Positions 9,059-17,918 of a DNA stretch of 40,238 nt are shown piece by piece. How positions within the stretch are numbered: the first letter of the stretch is position 1; each line of letters opens with the position of its first letter. Source of the DNA: Candidatus Omnitrophota bacterium (lineage in GTDB: Bacteria; Omnitrophota; Gorgyraeia; JAGLLT01). The position numbers and the translations under genes were made by a program. Below the pieces are notes generated by a model. That model was given only the letters and a program-made list of their open reading frames with translations. It did no database searches and was not told the DNA's origin. The stretch lies in contig JAGLLT010000044.1 in assembly GCA_023140385.1 (NCBI GenBank), positions 1 to 40,238 on the forward strand, given 5' to 3'.

Positions 9059-9673
9059 TTATCGGGGAATCTTCAATTTCATGCCGGGCTTAATTAGCTT
9101 CGGCTTTTTTATCTTGTCTTTATTAGCATCATAAATAATCCGCCACCTGGTGGAATTTCCGTAAATTTCCGGACGGCCCGCTATATCCCACAAGGTCTCC
9201 CCTTTTTTTACGGTATATATATCAAATACGGGCTCTTTTATTTCTTCGATCTCCTCTATTTCCTCTATCCCTTCAAACTCTTCTATTATTTCACAGCTCA
9301 ATTCAGGAATTTCTACGGCCTCACCCTTTTTCCCTTCGGCTATAAAGTAACCTTTATTATAAGTACCGGGAGAATCAACCGCGCCTCTCTCAGACTCCCG
9401 TTTTTTCCTTGACTCATTCGCGCGTCTACTGTCTTCCTCAGGTGATTCATATCCCTGAAGGCGTGAAAGATCTACATCAACCTTAATAAATGATTTGGTC
9501 TTCTTGCGAGGCTTCTTCTCTCCGGCAGCCGGAGCACCCGAAAGATACCCCTGATTACCCGACACCTCCTGGTCAACCCTATCCACCGTAACAGTCTCAA
9601 CTGTAACGCACCCGGTAAGTGAAGTTACACCAACTAAAACACAAGCAAGCAAAATAGAATTTTTCTTAATCAT
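9059..9673 (-). CDS. LysM-domain lipoprotein
   Basis: Predicted exported lipoprotein with a C-terminal peptidoglycan-binding LysM domain. The start at ATG 9673 gives a clean lipoprotein signal ([19 protein letters not shown], lipidated Cys at residue 22) and has GAGGAG 7 nt upstream; a longer in-frame ATG at 9697 would place charged residues before the signal. The middle (about 60-140) is charged and low-complexity, including [18 protein letters not shown]. The LysM domain (about 155-204) reads [14 protein letters not shown] ... [10 protein letters not shown] ... [10 protein letters not shown]. It starts the run leading to phoH and pgpH, and its leader carries two hairpins also found before groES. 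Confidence 0.85.
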   Translation of the reverse strand: MIKKNSILLACVLVGVTSLTGCVTVETVTVDRVDQEVSGNQGYLSGAPAAGEKKPRKKTKSFIKVDVDLSRLQGYESPEEDSRRANESRKKRESERGAVDSPGTYNKGYFIAEGKKGEAVEIPELSCEIIEEFEGIEEIEEIEEIKEPVFDIYTVKKGETLWDIAGRPEIYGNSTRWRIIYDANKDKIKKPKLIKPGMKLKIPR

Positions 9674-9695
9674 ATTATTTCTCCTCAATGAGGAC

Positions 9696-9778
9696 ATCAG
9701 TTACAACAACGAAGTTGGTGTAACTGATAAGCCCGAATTGATCCCCCCTGCGTGTTTTTAAAGAAAACAAGGGGGGAT
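9696..9778 (-). repeat. Tandem-hairpin leader element, copy 1 (LysM lipoprotein gene)
   Basis: Two adjacent inverted repeats. On the plus strand, ATCAGTTACAACAAC (9696-9710) pairs with GTTGGTGTAACTGAT (9714-9728) around a GAA loop with one mismatch. Then ATCCCCCC..TGTTTTT (9741-9759) pairs with GAAAACA.GGGGGGAT (9763-9778) with an unpaired TGCG. In transcript sense the C/G hairpin comes first, then the second hairpin, then CTCATTGAGGAG and the ATG. No U-tract follows the G-rich stem on the minus strand, so it is not an ordinary terminator. Copy 2 is at 15251-15340. Confidence 0.65.
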
Positions 9779-9794
9779 ATTAACGTCACCCGAA

Positions 9795-11180
9795 TTATCC
9801 CTTCTTTAACTTAATCTCCAAACTCAATTCATCAAGCTGTTTTTTATCTACAATAGAGGGTGCTCCCGTTAAAGGGCACGTTGCCCTCTGTGTTTTAGGA
9901 AAAGCTATCACATCTCTGATACTTGCATCGCCGGTTAAAAGCGTAAGTAGTCTATCTATGCCAAAGGCTACGCCTCCATGTGGCGGGGCGCCATACTCAA
10001 AGGCTTCAAGTAAAAAACCAAATCTTGCCTCCACTTCATCACCGGGCATATTAATTATTTCAAATATTTTTTTCTGAAGCTCTTTTTTGTTTATTCTGAT
10101 TGAGCCGCTTCCAACTTCCACTCCGTTTATCACCAAATCATAAGAACTTGAACGCACACCTTCCGGACTTTTTGATAACATCTCTATGTCGTCTTCATGC
10201 GGAGAAGTAAAGGGATGATGCTCACTCTCCCAGCGCTTTTCCTGCTCGTTGTATTTAAAGAGAGGGAAATCAACTATCCAGACAAATTTATAACCTTCCC
10301 CTTTCTCTCTCAAATCAGGTTTATCGGTGTTATATTTTTCTAAAGATTCTTTATGCGTAAGCCTTAAAAAAGGCGTTTTTATCTCAATATCAAGAGCTTC
10401 TTTAAAAACCGCTTTAATAACATTTTCGCTGATTTTAAAAATATCATCCTGGCTAACGAAAGACATCTCCATATCAAGCTGGGTAAACTCCGGCTGGCGG
10501 TCAGCCCTCAGGTCTTCATCTCTGAAGCACTTCACAATTTGAAAGTAGCGATCAAGGCCCGAGACCATCAATATCTGTTTAAATAATTGCGGCGATTGAG
10601 GCAAGGCATAAAAATTTCCTTGATTTACGCGGCTGGGCACCAAGTAATCGCGGGCACCCTCTGGAGTACTTTTTGTCAATATAGGAGTTTCAACTTCAAT
10701 AAACTCTTCCTTATCAAGCGTATCTCTTATAATTTTGCAAACCCTGTAGCGCAAAATAATATTTTTAGTCATTTTAGGCCGCCTTAAGTCAAGGTAGCGA
10801 TATTTAAGCCTGCTCTCCTCACCCATCTCTGATTCATCGGAAATTTCAAAAGGCGGAGTTTCAGACTCATTAAGAATTCTCATAGACGCGGCATGGACTT
10901 CAATAAGGCCCGTCGGCATCTTATCATTTTCCGTCCCCTTGGGCCTTTCCTGCACAATACCTTCAATTAAAAGCACAAACTCGCTTCTTACTTTTTTAAT
11001 TTCTTCAAAGAGCTCTTTATTGCTCTTAAAAAAATCAATTTGTGTACAGCCAAAACGATCTCTCAGATCAATAAATATGAGGCTTCCGTGATCGCGGCGG
11101 CTATCTACCCAACCGCAAAGAGTTACTGTCTGGCCTACGTTATCTTTTGTAAGCTGTCCGCAGGTGTGAGTTCTCATCAT
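9795..11180 (-). CDS. aspS: Aspartyl-tRNA synthetase lacking the GAD insertion
   Basis: Class II synthetase that charges tRNA-Asp (or Asp/Asn if non-discriminating). The N-terminal OB anticodon domain (GWVDSRRDHGSLIFIDLRDRFG), motif 2 (FRDEDLRADRQPEFTQLD, 219-236) and motif 3 (GVAFGIDRLL, near 403) are intact and of bacterial type. The protein has 461 residues against about 590 for bacterial AspRS. The missing part is precise: after NTDKPDLR (284-291) the chain passes directly to KFVWIVDFPLF (298-308), exactly where the bacterial GAD domain of about 120 residues normally lies. The frame is continuous, so this is not a frameshift. The ATG overlaps the guaB3 stop by 4 bp (ATGA). Confidence 0.93.
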   Translation of the reverse strand: MMRTHTCGQLTKDNVGQTVTLCGWVDSRRDHGSLIFIDLRDRFGCTQIDFFKSNKELFEEIKKVRSEFVLLIEGIVQERPKGTENDKMPTGLIEVHAASMRILNESETPPFEISDESEMGEESRLKYRYLDLRRPKMTKNIILRYRVCKIIRDTLDKEEFIEVETPILTKSTPEGARDYLVPSRVNQGNFYALPQSPQLFKQILMVSGLDRYFQIVKCFRDEDLRADRQPEFTQLDMEMSFVSQDDIFKISENVIKAVFKEALDIEIKTPFLRLTHKESLEKYNTDKPDLREKGEGYKFVWIVDFPLFKYNEQEKRWESEHHPFTSPHEDDIEMLSKSPEGVRSSSYDLVINGVEVGSGSIRINKKELQKKIFEIINMPGDEVEARFGFLLEAFEYGAPPHGGVAFGIDRLLTLLTGDASIRDVIAFPKTQRATCPLTGAPSIVDKKQLDELSLEIKLKKG

Positions 11181-12337
11181 TTTTTCATACCTACTTTCTG
11201 AGCCGCCTGAAAAACCTTACCCTCTGTTTTAATTGCCGGCGCGATAATAATCTCTGTTAACTGGAAGTCCCGAATCGTACGCGCTCCGACCGCTCCCATG
11301 GATATCATTATAGCTCCGAGAAGATTCTGCGTACCGTCATCTGTTCGCGCCGGGCCAAGAAGAATTTCCTTAAGCGTTCCTGTAGTGCCGACACGAATGC
11401 GAGTACCGCGAGGCAGGTTTAAATTCGGAGTTGCCATCCCCCAATGACATCCACGACCCGGCGCTTCTTTCGCGCGGGCTAAAGCGGAGCCGACCATTAC
11501 CGAGTCAGCGCCGCAGGCAAACGCCTTACAAATATCGCCGCCGGTCGTCATTCCTCCATCAGTAATAATGGGGGTATATTTTCCTGTTTTCTTAAAATGA
11601 AAATCACGCGCCGCCGCCGCGTCACAAGTCGCGGTTACCTGCGGCACCCCGATGCCAAGGACACCGCGTGTCGTACAGGCGGCGCCGGGACCCACACCAA
11701 TAAGAACGGCGCTCGCGCCAAGCTCCATAAGCTCAAGCGTCATTTTATAGGTTACCGCGTTTCCAATCATTACCGGTATCTTACTGCGCTTACATAACAC
11801 GCCGTAATTACATACTTTATATTGTGTTGAGATATGAGTTGGAGAAGAAACCTGCGACTGGACAACAAAAACATCCGCCCCCGCGGACTGCGCTATCTTG
11901 CTATAGCGTTCCGCCTTCTGTGGAATCGCGCTGACAATTGCCGTTACTTTGGCTTTTTTAATTTCTTTTATACGTTTAATAATTAGTTTTTCTTTGACCG
12001 GAGGCCGGTAAAGTTTTTGGACGAGTTCGGTTGCGCGCGGGGGTGTCGCTTTTGAAATTTCACTTAGAATGTCACTTGGATCTTCATAGCGCGTCTGCAC
12101 CCCTTCAAGATTCAGGACCGCGAGACCGCCAAGTTTGGCCATTTTTACCGCGAATGAAACATCAACAACACCATCCATCGCGGCGGCAACAATAGGCACT
12201 TTATATTTTTTTCCCGCGAATTCCCAGGACGGATCAACCTCATTTGGATTAATTGATATATCTCCGGGAACAAGCGCGATTTCATCAAAACTATAACAAC
12301 GCCGCGCCTTTCTGCCGCGTCCTACCCACATTCCCAT
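11177..12337 (-). CDS. guaB3: GuaB3-family IMP dehydrogenase-related protein
   Basis: TIM-barrel protein of the IMP dehydrogenase/GMP reductase superfamily, 386 residues, with no CBS pair. The active-site loop is [20 protein letters not shown] with the catalytic-type Cys, followed by [26 protein letters not shown] and the family tail [16 protein letters not shown]. The overall pattern (short, EAPGRG.HWGMA after the phosphate site) fits GuaB3 rather than canonical GuaB. GuaB3 function is less settled than that of GuaB; a role in purine nucleotide metabolism is inferred. ATG 12337 is preceded by GGGAGG at 8 nt. It is the first gene of a guaB3-aspS operon with a near-consensus promoter. Confidence 0.87.
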   Translation of the reverse strand: MGMWVGRGRKARRCYSFDEIALVPGDISINPNEVDPSWEFAGKKYKVPIVAAAMDGVVDVSFAVKMAKLGGLAVLNLEGVQTRYEDPSDILSEISKATPPRATELVQKLYRPPVKEKLIIKRIKEIKKAKVTAIVSAIPQKAERYSKIAQSAGADVFVVQSQVSSPTHISTQYKVCNYGVLCKRSKIPVMIGNAVTYKMTLELMELGASAVLIGVGPGAACTTRGVLGIGVPQVTATCDAAAARDFHFKKTGKYTPIITDGGMTTGGDICKAFACGADSVMVGSALARAKEAPGRGCHWGMATPNLNLPRGTRIRVGTTGTLKEILLGPARTDDGTQNLLGAIMISMGAVGARTIRDFQLTEIIIAPAIKTEGKVFQAAQKVGMKK

Positions 12338-12400
12338 CTATCTACCCTCCCAATAAAAGTTGCGCTAAAACTTATTAAGTATTTATATTATTGAAACGAT

Positions 12401-12429
12401 ATTATATCAAAACGATGAATAAAAGTCAA
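12401..12429 (-). promoter_or_regulatory. Near-consensus sigma-70 promoter of guaB3-aspS
   Basis: Minus strand: TTGACT (12429..12424), a 17-bp spacer, and TATAAT (12406..12401). This is one of the best promoter matches in the window. The predicted transcript has a leader of about 55 nt before the guaB3 ATG. Confidence 0.8.
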
Positions 12430-12447
12430 CCGATTTACAAAATCACA

Positions 12448-13086
12448 TCACCCGCGCGTTATTTTTTTATCTTTAACCTTCTTCGCGTAAAGAAAAAATA
12501 AACCGGGGCCAAAGGACATAAGGGCAATAGATATACCGGTTATTATCCCGAAAAATGTAATTGGCGGAGCGCAGCATTCATTTCTATTGCGTGAAATAAT
12601 GTGGCTTGGAATAGCAACTATCAGCTCTAATATACTTCCCCTTAACAGCCAGCGTGTAATAGTCGCGGTAAAAGCTTTAGGGTTATCATTTGAATAATTC
12701 TTATAAAAGATTACCGCCCACGATATCCAGCAAACCGCGGGCACAATAAATAGCCACCATCTATATAGATATTCAGCAGAAGTATTCTCTCCCCAAACCA
12801 TAAGAACCGCGGATATAATAAACATCAAAACCAAAAAGCCCATCGGAAAAGCCCCCATTATCGCCGATGTTATTACTTTCCTGTGTTTTATAGGCCTCTC
12901 AGTAACAATATTAAACGGAATCAGTAATAGTACGGTTTGAATAAGGATTAAAACAGGTATGATGTACGTATACAAGAGAGGTATTATGTCAATACCGTCC
13001 TTATAAAAAAATAAAACTATCGGCACAACCAAAACCGACACTGAAACAACATAAAGCCCCACAACCAACAACACCCATCGTTTCAT
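12448..13086 (-). CDS. Conserved hypothetical multi-pass membrane protein
   Basis: A 212-residue protein that I cannot assign to a function. Five or six hydrophobic segments are visible (about 5-27, 37-58, 73-96, 108-128, 145-160 and 178-202). A striking polar stretch between the last two contains SHIISRNRNECCAPP, with an adjacent Cys pair, which I take as the likely conserved core. ATG 13086 follows GGGAG by 8 nt. It lies alone between the groEL terminator and the guaB3 promoter, so it appears to be its own transcription unit. A 13-codon open frame with a plausible ribosome site precedes it at 13130..13089. Confidence 0.7.
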   Translation of the reverse strand: MKRWVLLVVGLYVVSVSVLVVPIVLFFYKDGIDIIPLLYTYIIPVLILIQTVLLLIPFNIVTERPIKHRKVITSAIMGAFPMGFLVLMFIISAVLMVWGENTSAEYLYRWWLFIVPAVCWISWAVIFYKNYSNDNPKAFTATITRWLLRGSILELIVAIPSHIISRNRNECCAPPITFFGIITGISIALMSFGPGLFFLYAKKVKDKKITRG

Positions 13087-13204
13087 CTTTAAGTCTCCCG
13101 TTCCACAATCCCGCCCTTCTTTTTAAACATCTTTATTTCCTTGTATATACTAACATAACCTGTCAAGCAATCAAAGATTAATTTCGTAAACAATCATTTC
13201 CCCA

Positions 13205-14923
<1,719 letters not shown>

Positions 14924-14937
14924 TTAAGTGTATTTTC

Positions 14938-15231
14938 TTACTTGGTAATTACCGCCAAAATATCCTCTTCTTTTGCTATCAAGTAAGTCTCACCGGCTGA
15001 ATCGGTTACCTCTGTCCCTGAGTACTTTCCAAAAAGAACTACATCGCCTTTTTTAATCAGGGGCTTCTGCCTTTTTCCGTCATCCAAAAGCTTACCTTCG
15101 CCGGCCTCTATTACCTTTGCCTGTTGAGGTTTTTCCTGCGCCGTATCGGGTAAATATATACCCCCTCTGCTCTTTTCCTGGGCATCCAGCACTTTCAGCA
15201 ATACTCTGTCTCCCAACGGTCTAATCGCCAT
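14938..15231 (-). CDS. groS: Co-chaperonin GroES
   Basis: The 97-residue lid protein of the GroEL chaperonin. Family sequence is clear: IRPLGDRVLLKVL at the start, the mobile-loop region EKSRGGIYLPDTAQEKPQQAKVIEAGEGK, and GDVVLFGKYSGTEV near the end. AAGGAGG lies 7 nt before the ATG. It is the first gene of a groES-groEL operon with a CIRCE operator and promoter about 170-235 bp upstream, so HrcA repression and heat induction are expected. The intervening leader contains two strong hairpins. Confidence 0.97.
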   Translation of the reverse strand: MAIRPLGDRVLLKVLDAQEKSRGGIYLPDTAQEKPQQAKVIEAGEGKLLDDGKRQKPLIKKGDVVLFGKYSGTEVTDSAGETYLIAKEEDILAVITK

Positions 15232-15250
15232 ACTTTTTCCTCCTTAATGA

Positions 15251-15340
15251 GCACATAACTTATGTCATCCTTCGGATGTCATAAATTATTTGTGCGAATT
15301 AATCCCCCCTGCTTTGTTTTCAAAGAAAACAAGGGGGGAT
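15251..15340 (-). repeat. Tandem-hairpin leader element, copy 2 (groES leader)
   Basis: Lies between the CIRCE operator and the groES ribosome site. An imperfect hairpin spans 15251-15295: GCACA..TTATG.CATCC pairs with GGATG.CATAA..TGTGC around a TTC loop. After GAATTA comes ATCCCCCC (15302-15309) with TTGTTTTC (15314-15321), pairing perfectly with GAAAACAA (15325-15332) and GGGGGGAT (15333-15340), with TGCT bulged. The order, the GAATTRATCCCCCC junction and the following CTCATTAAGGAG match copy 1. There is no following U-tract on the minus strand. RNA leader element or small palindromic mobile repeat; not decided. Confidence 0.65.
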
Positions 15341-15400
15341 ACATACAAAGTACATACTTTAATTAATCCCACCGTAACTGAGGGCACGTAAATCCCCCTT

Positions 15401-15427
15401 TTAGCACTCTATTGATAAGAGTGCTAA
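15401..15427. promoter_or_regulatory. CIRCE operator (HrcA binding site)
   Basis: A perfect CIRCE inverted repeat, TTAGCACTC (15401-15409), 9 bp spacer, GAGTGCTAA (15419-15427). In characterised bacteria the HrcA repressor binds it to shut off groESL and dnaK operons at normal temperature. Here it lies immediately downstream of the groES -10 box. No hrcA gene is in the window. Confidence 0.97.
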
Positions 15428-15438
15428 TTTAGTACCCT

Positions 15439-15467
15439 ATCATATTAGAATACTTCCTAAAAATCAA
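15439..15467 (-). promoter_or_regulatory. Sigma-70-type promoter of groESL
   Basis: Minus strand TTGATT (15467..15462), 17-bp spacer, TATGAT (15444..15439). The CIRCE repeat begins 11 bp downstream of the -10 box, so bound repressor would cover the transcription start. The remaining gap up to the coaX stop (15468-15544) shows no clear terminator. Confidence 0.8.
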
Positions 15468-15544
15468 GTCACATATAAGACAGTAACAGGAATTTACAGA
15501 TAGTATGGATGAAATATTAGCAGTTATCTCTTGAATTCTTATAA

Positions 15545-16324
15545 TTACCCTGTTTTTCGCCCATTTTCGCTATAACTTATAAGTAGCCCCCTCAGCGTCA
15601 GGTTGGGCTCTACCTTATCTATACAAGATGTATGCTGCTTAATAAGCCCCGCGTAACCGCCTGTAGCCAGCACAATGAAACCCTTACCGAACTTCCTTTT
15701 ATACCTGGCGACTATCCCTTCACAGGCCGCCGCCGTAGCATATATGATGCCGTTACTCATACTGGTAACCGTATCGCGGCCTATCAAACCTCTGGCCTTC
15801 ATCAGGCTAATCTCAGGCAGCAACTCGGCATCAGCAGACAAAGCCTTGAGCGAACTCTTTATACCGGGAACTATCACCCCGCCCAGATAATCCCCCTTTT
15901 TATTAACCGCGTCAAAGGTTATGGCCGTGCCAAAATCTATGATGACGATATTTTTTTCACCGTAGAGATGATGAGCGGCTATAGCATTCACCAGCCTGTC
16001 AGCGCCAACCTGCCCGGGAGTTTTATACCTGTTTTTAATTTTATACTTCAAGTCTTTTCCCAATTCAAAAACCGCACAACTCAAGAGGCGCTTCAGCGCT
16101 CTCTTAAAAGAGCTGCTTAATGAAGGCACCACACTGCAAAAGACAACAGCTTCAATTTGCTTTTTAATAATCTTATTTTTTTTAAAATACCCTTTTACCG
16201 CTTTTTCTAAATACAAAACATTACTACCGGTTTCTGTGTCAATCCTATCCACCTTCATAATGCCCTTGTTTTTAGCCGCGCCTAAAACTATGCATGTATT
16301 ACCGATATCTATCAATAAAATCAT
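15545..16324 (-). CDS. coaX: Type III pantothenate kinase
   Basis: First enzyme of coenzyme A synthesis from pantothenate, type III (CoaX). The 259 residues carry the ASKHA-fold motifs: LLIDIGNTCIVLG at the N-terminus with the catalytic-site Asp, the pantothenate-site segment PGQVGADRLVNAIAAHH, and IIDFGTAITFDAVNKKGDYLGGVI. The C-terminal FIVLATGGYAGLI block is also typical. This enzyme is usually insensitive to CoA feedback. The start overlaps the birA stop by 4 bp (ATGA), a pairing of birA and coaX found in many bacteria. Confidence 0.95.
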   Translation of the reverse strand: MILLIDIGNTCIVLGAAKNKGIMKVDRIDTETGSNVLYLEKAVKGYFKKNKIIKKQIEAVVFCSVVPSLSSSFKRALKRLLSCAVFELGKDLKYKIKNRYKTPGQVGADRLVNAIAAHHLYGEKNIVIIDFGTAITFDAVNKKGDYLGGVIVPGIKSSLKALSADAELLPEISLMKARGLIGRDTVTSMSNGIIYATAAACEGIVARYKRKFGKGFIVLATGGYAGLIKQHTSCIDKVEPNLTLRGLLISYSENGRKTG

Positions 16325-17121
16325 TTTACTTCACCTCCGCGAATTCCCCTGCCGCCTCTCTCAATCTGAATATCTTCAGCGCTCATAATCTTTTCTATTA
16401 ACCCGCTGTCCTTTCTCAAAAGCAAGGCGCCATTTTCCTCATCGAGGCCGACGGCCATACCCGTTATTAAATCTTTACCGGTATTTATAGTCATCTGCGA
16501 TCCTATCGAGCAGGATAAATCATACCACGTTTTTATTACAGGTTTTATACCCTCTTCTTTAAATAAAAAATACTGTTTTTCGAGCTCTCTTAAAATCTCT
16601 TTTGCCAGCTCAACTCTCGAATATCTGACACCTGACTCCTCAAGCAAAGTAGTGCTTCCCGGGGGCAAACCATCGGAGGACAAATTAACGTTAATGCCTA
16701 TGCCTAAAATAAGAAACTCTGTTTTTTCGTCTCTTATCTCAGCTTCAGCTAAAATACCGGCCGCCTTTCCGCCGTTAATCATAATGTCATTGGGCCACTT
16801 GATAAAACAGTCAAGACTGCTTACCTTTCTAATTGCCAGAGCCAGGGCAACACCTGACAAAAGATAAAATCCGGCTAGGCTGTTCGCGCTTCCCTCCGGC
16901 CTTAAAATAACGGACATATAGAGGCCGCCCTCCTGAGAGACCCACTCTCTTTGCCTGCGGCCTCTGGCAGAAGTCTGGTTTTCAGCAAAAACCACCGCGC
17001 CCTCTTCTGTGCCCCTTCGCGCCAAAAGCCGGGCAACGTCATTAGTAGAACCTGTACTTTTATAGCAGAATATTTTCCTGCCTAACAGGCGGGTATTTAA
17101 ATTATAACTTACTTTCTGCAT
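16321..17121 (-). CDS. birA: Biotin-[acetyl-CoA-carboxylase] ligase without DNA-binding domain
   Basis: Attaches biotin to the carrier lysine of biotin-dependent carboxylases through biotinyl-AMP. The 266 residues begin directly with the ligase fold: STNDVARLLA, the adenylate-binding SARGRRQREWVSQEGGLYMSVILRP, then FIKWPNDIMINGGKAAGILAE. A small SH3-like C-terminal domain follows (about 215-266). There is no N-terminal winged helix, so it should not double as the biotin repressor. Its ATG lies inside a short upstream frame that looks like the truncated start of an MTH1187-family gene; no separate Shine-Dalgarno sequence is evident, so translation may be coupled. Confidence 0.93.
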   Translation of the reverse strand: MQKVSYNLNTRLLGRKIFCYKSTGSTNDVARLLARRGTEEGAVVFAENQTSARGRRQREWVSQEGGLYMSVILRPEGSANSLAGFYLLSGVALALAIRKVSSLDCFIKWPNDIMINGGKAAGILAEAEIRDEKTEFLILGIGINVNLSSDGLPPGSTTLLEESGVRYSRVELAKEILRELEKQYFLFKEEGIKPVIKTWYDLSCSIGSQMTINTGKDLITGMAVGLDEENGALLLRKDSGLIEKIMSAEDIQIERGGRGIRGGEVK

Positions 17122-17174
17122 ACAGATGGAGTTTTAGTCCCTACGGGTACAATGGCAATTTCCATAATAGTCAT
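17109..17174 (-). pseudogene. Truncated MTH1187/DUF77-family fragment
   Basis: A 21-codon open frame with a strong AAAGGAG ribosome site. Its start MTIMEIAIVPVGT closely resembles the first strand of MTH1187/YkoF-type proteins (DUF77, some of which bind thiamine), followed by TPSV as in that family. It stops at TAA 13 bp inside birA. The remaining part of the usual ~95-residue protein is absent. It may be a relic whose ribosome site now serves birA. The resemblance is from memory of the family pattern and covers few residues. Confidence 0.5.
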
Positions 17175-17212
17175 TTCATATCTCCTTTGAACAAAGATAC
17201 GCTAGGGATAGA

Positions 17213-17665
17213 TTAATCTTGAGTTAATATTTCAGGTATAACTTCGACTTTGGTTTTTATTGAATTAGAAATAAGACAATTTTTTTCAGAGAATTGTATA
17301 AGTTCCTTTGCTTTTTCAGTTTGACTGACCGATTTAACTTTTATTTTTGGTTTAACTTTAATTTCAGAAAATATAAATTGGTTCCCTACCCTCTCCAATA
17401 TTCCTTCTGCTTCACTCTCATAGCTTAAAAATTTAAGATTACTCTTTTGAGCATAGTGTAAAAAGGTGGTTTTAATGCAAATATTAACTGCCGCGACAAA
17501 TAATTCTTCCGGTGTCCATATACCCTCATGCCCTTTGAACTCCGGAGGAGTGGCTACTTCAATAGTCGGCTTGCCGGCTGAACACAAAATTCCTTTCTTT
17601 TCTTCCGTCCATGTGACATTTGTTTTATAAATAAATTTTTTACTTTTCCGCTCTATACTCCCCAT
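17213..17665 (-). CDS. OsmC/Ohr family protein
   Basis: Small cytosolic protein of 150 residues; OsmC/Ohr members reduce organic hydroperoxides with two reactive cysteines. Both are in place: one in ELFVAAVNICIKTTFL (about 63) and one in FSEKNCLISNSIK (about 130). The WTPEELFVAA block is a family hallmark. AAGGAG lies 8 nt before the ATG. It is 28 bp after the FmdB-type gene and before the birA leader, so it belongs to the same minus-strand run. A detoxification role is inferred from family only; some YhfA-like members have no proven activity. Confidence 0.88.
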   Translation of the reverse strand: MGSIERKSKKFIYKTNVTWTEEKKGILCSAGKPTIEVATPPEFKGHEGIWTPEELFVAAVNICIKTTFLHYAQKSNLKFLSYESEAEGILERVGNQFIFSEIKVKPKIKVKSVSQTEKAKELIQFSEKNCLISNSIKTKVEVIPEILTQD

Positions 17666-17693
17666 TTGTTCATCTCCTTAACTTTTAGATACC

Positions 17694-17888
17694 TTAAAGG
17701 TTGCAAGCTCCCGTTGGGCAGCTCGGCCCTGAGGAACTTGAACTTTTTACACTAAAAGAGCTGAATGTTTTCTTAATTTTCTTACTACCGCATTTACTAC
17801 ATTTAAGCTCTACCTTTTCAGAAGTCATTCCAATCAACAAATCAAATTTTTCACCGCAATCTTCACAGATATATGTATATACCGGCAT
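17694..17888 (-). CDS. FmdB-type zinc ribbon protein
   Basis: A 64-residue FmdB/CxxC_CXXC_SSSS-type regulatory-protein family member. It begins MPVYTYICEDCGEKFDLL and continues with KCSKCGSKKIKKTFSSFSV, giving the CxxC...CxxC zinc ribbon, then a Ser-rich tail ending with GPSCPTGACNL. I choose the third of three closely spaced ATGs because AGGAGG lies 8 nt before it; the earlier two are too near. The function of the family is not settled. It follows the radical SAM gene by 30 bp. Confidence 0.85.
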   Translation of the reverse strand: MPVYTYICEDCGEKFDLLIGMTSEKVELKCSKCGSKKIKKTFSSFSVKSSSSSGPSCPTGACNL

Positions 17889-17918
17889 AATCATCACCTC
17901 CTATTCTCAATAAAAAAG

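Noticed and set aside
10295-10330. Frameshift as explanation of the short aspS
   Set aside because: The coding frame is continuous across the junction and both flanking motifs read correctly, so a simple frameshift would not produce this. A collapsed assembly segment cannot be excluded.
13089-13130. A 13-codon frame before the 212-residue membrane protein
   Set aside because: A plausible ribosome site is present, but the product is basic and unremarkable, and there is no attenuator structure around it. Not enough to call a leader peptide.
13120-13180. Promoter of the 212-residue membrane gene
   Set aside because: A TTGACA is present on the minus strand near 13168, but no -10 lies at an acceptable distance (the TATATA is only 11 bp away).
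17119-17174. Riboswitch upstream of birA
   Set aside because: The gap is short, contains an open frame with its own ribosome site, and shows no conserved aptamer motif that I recognise.
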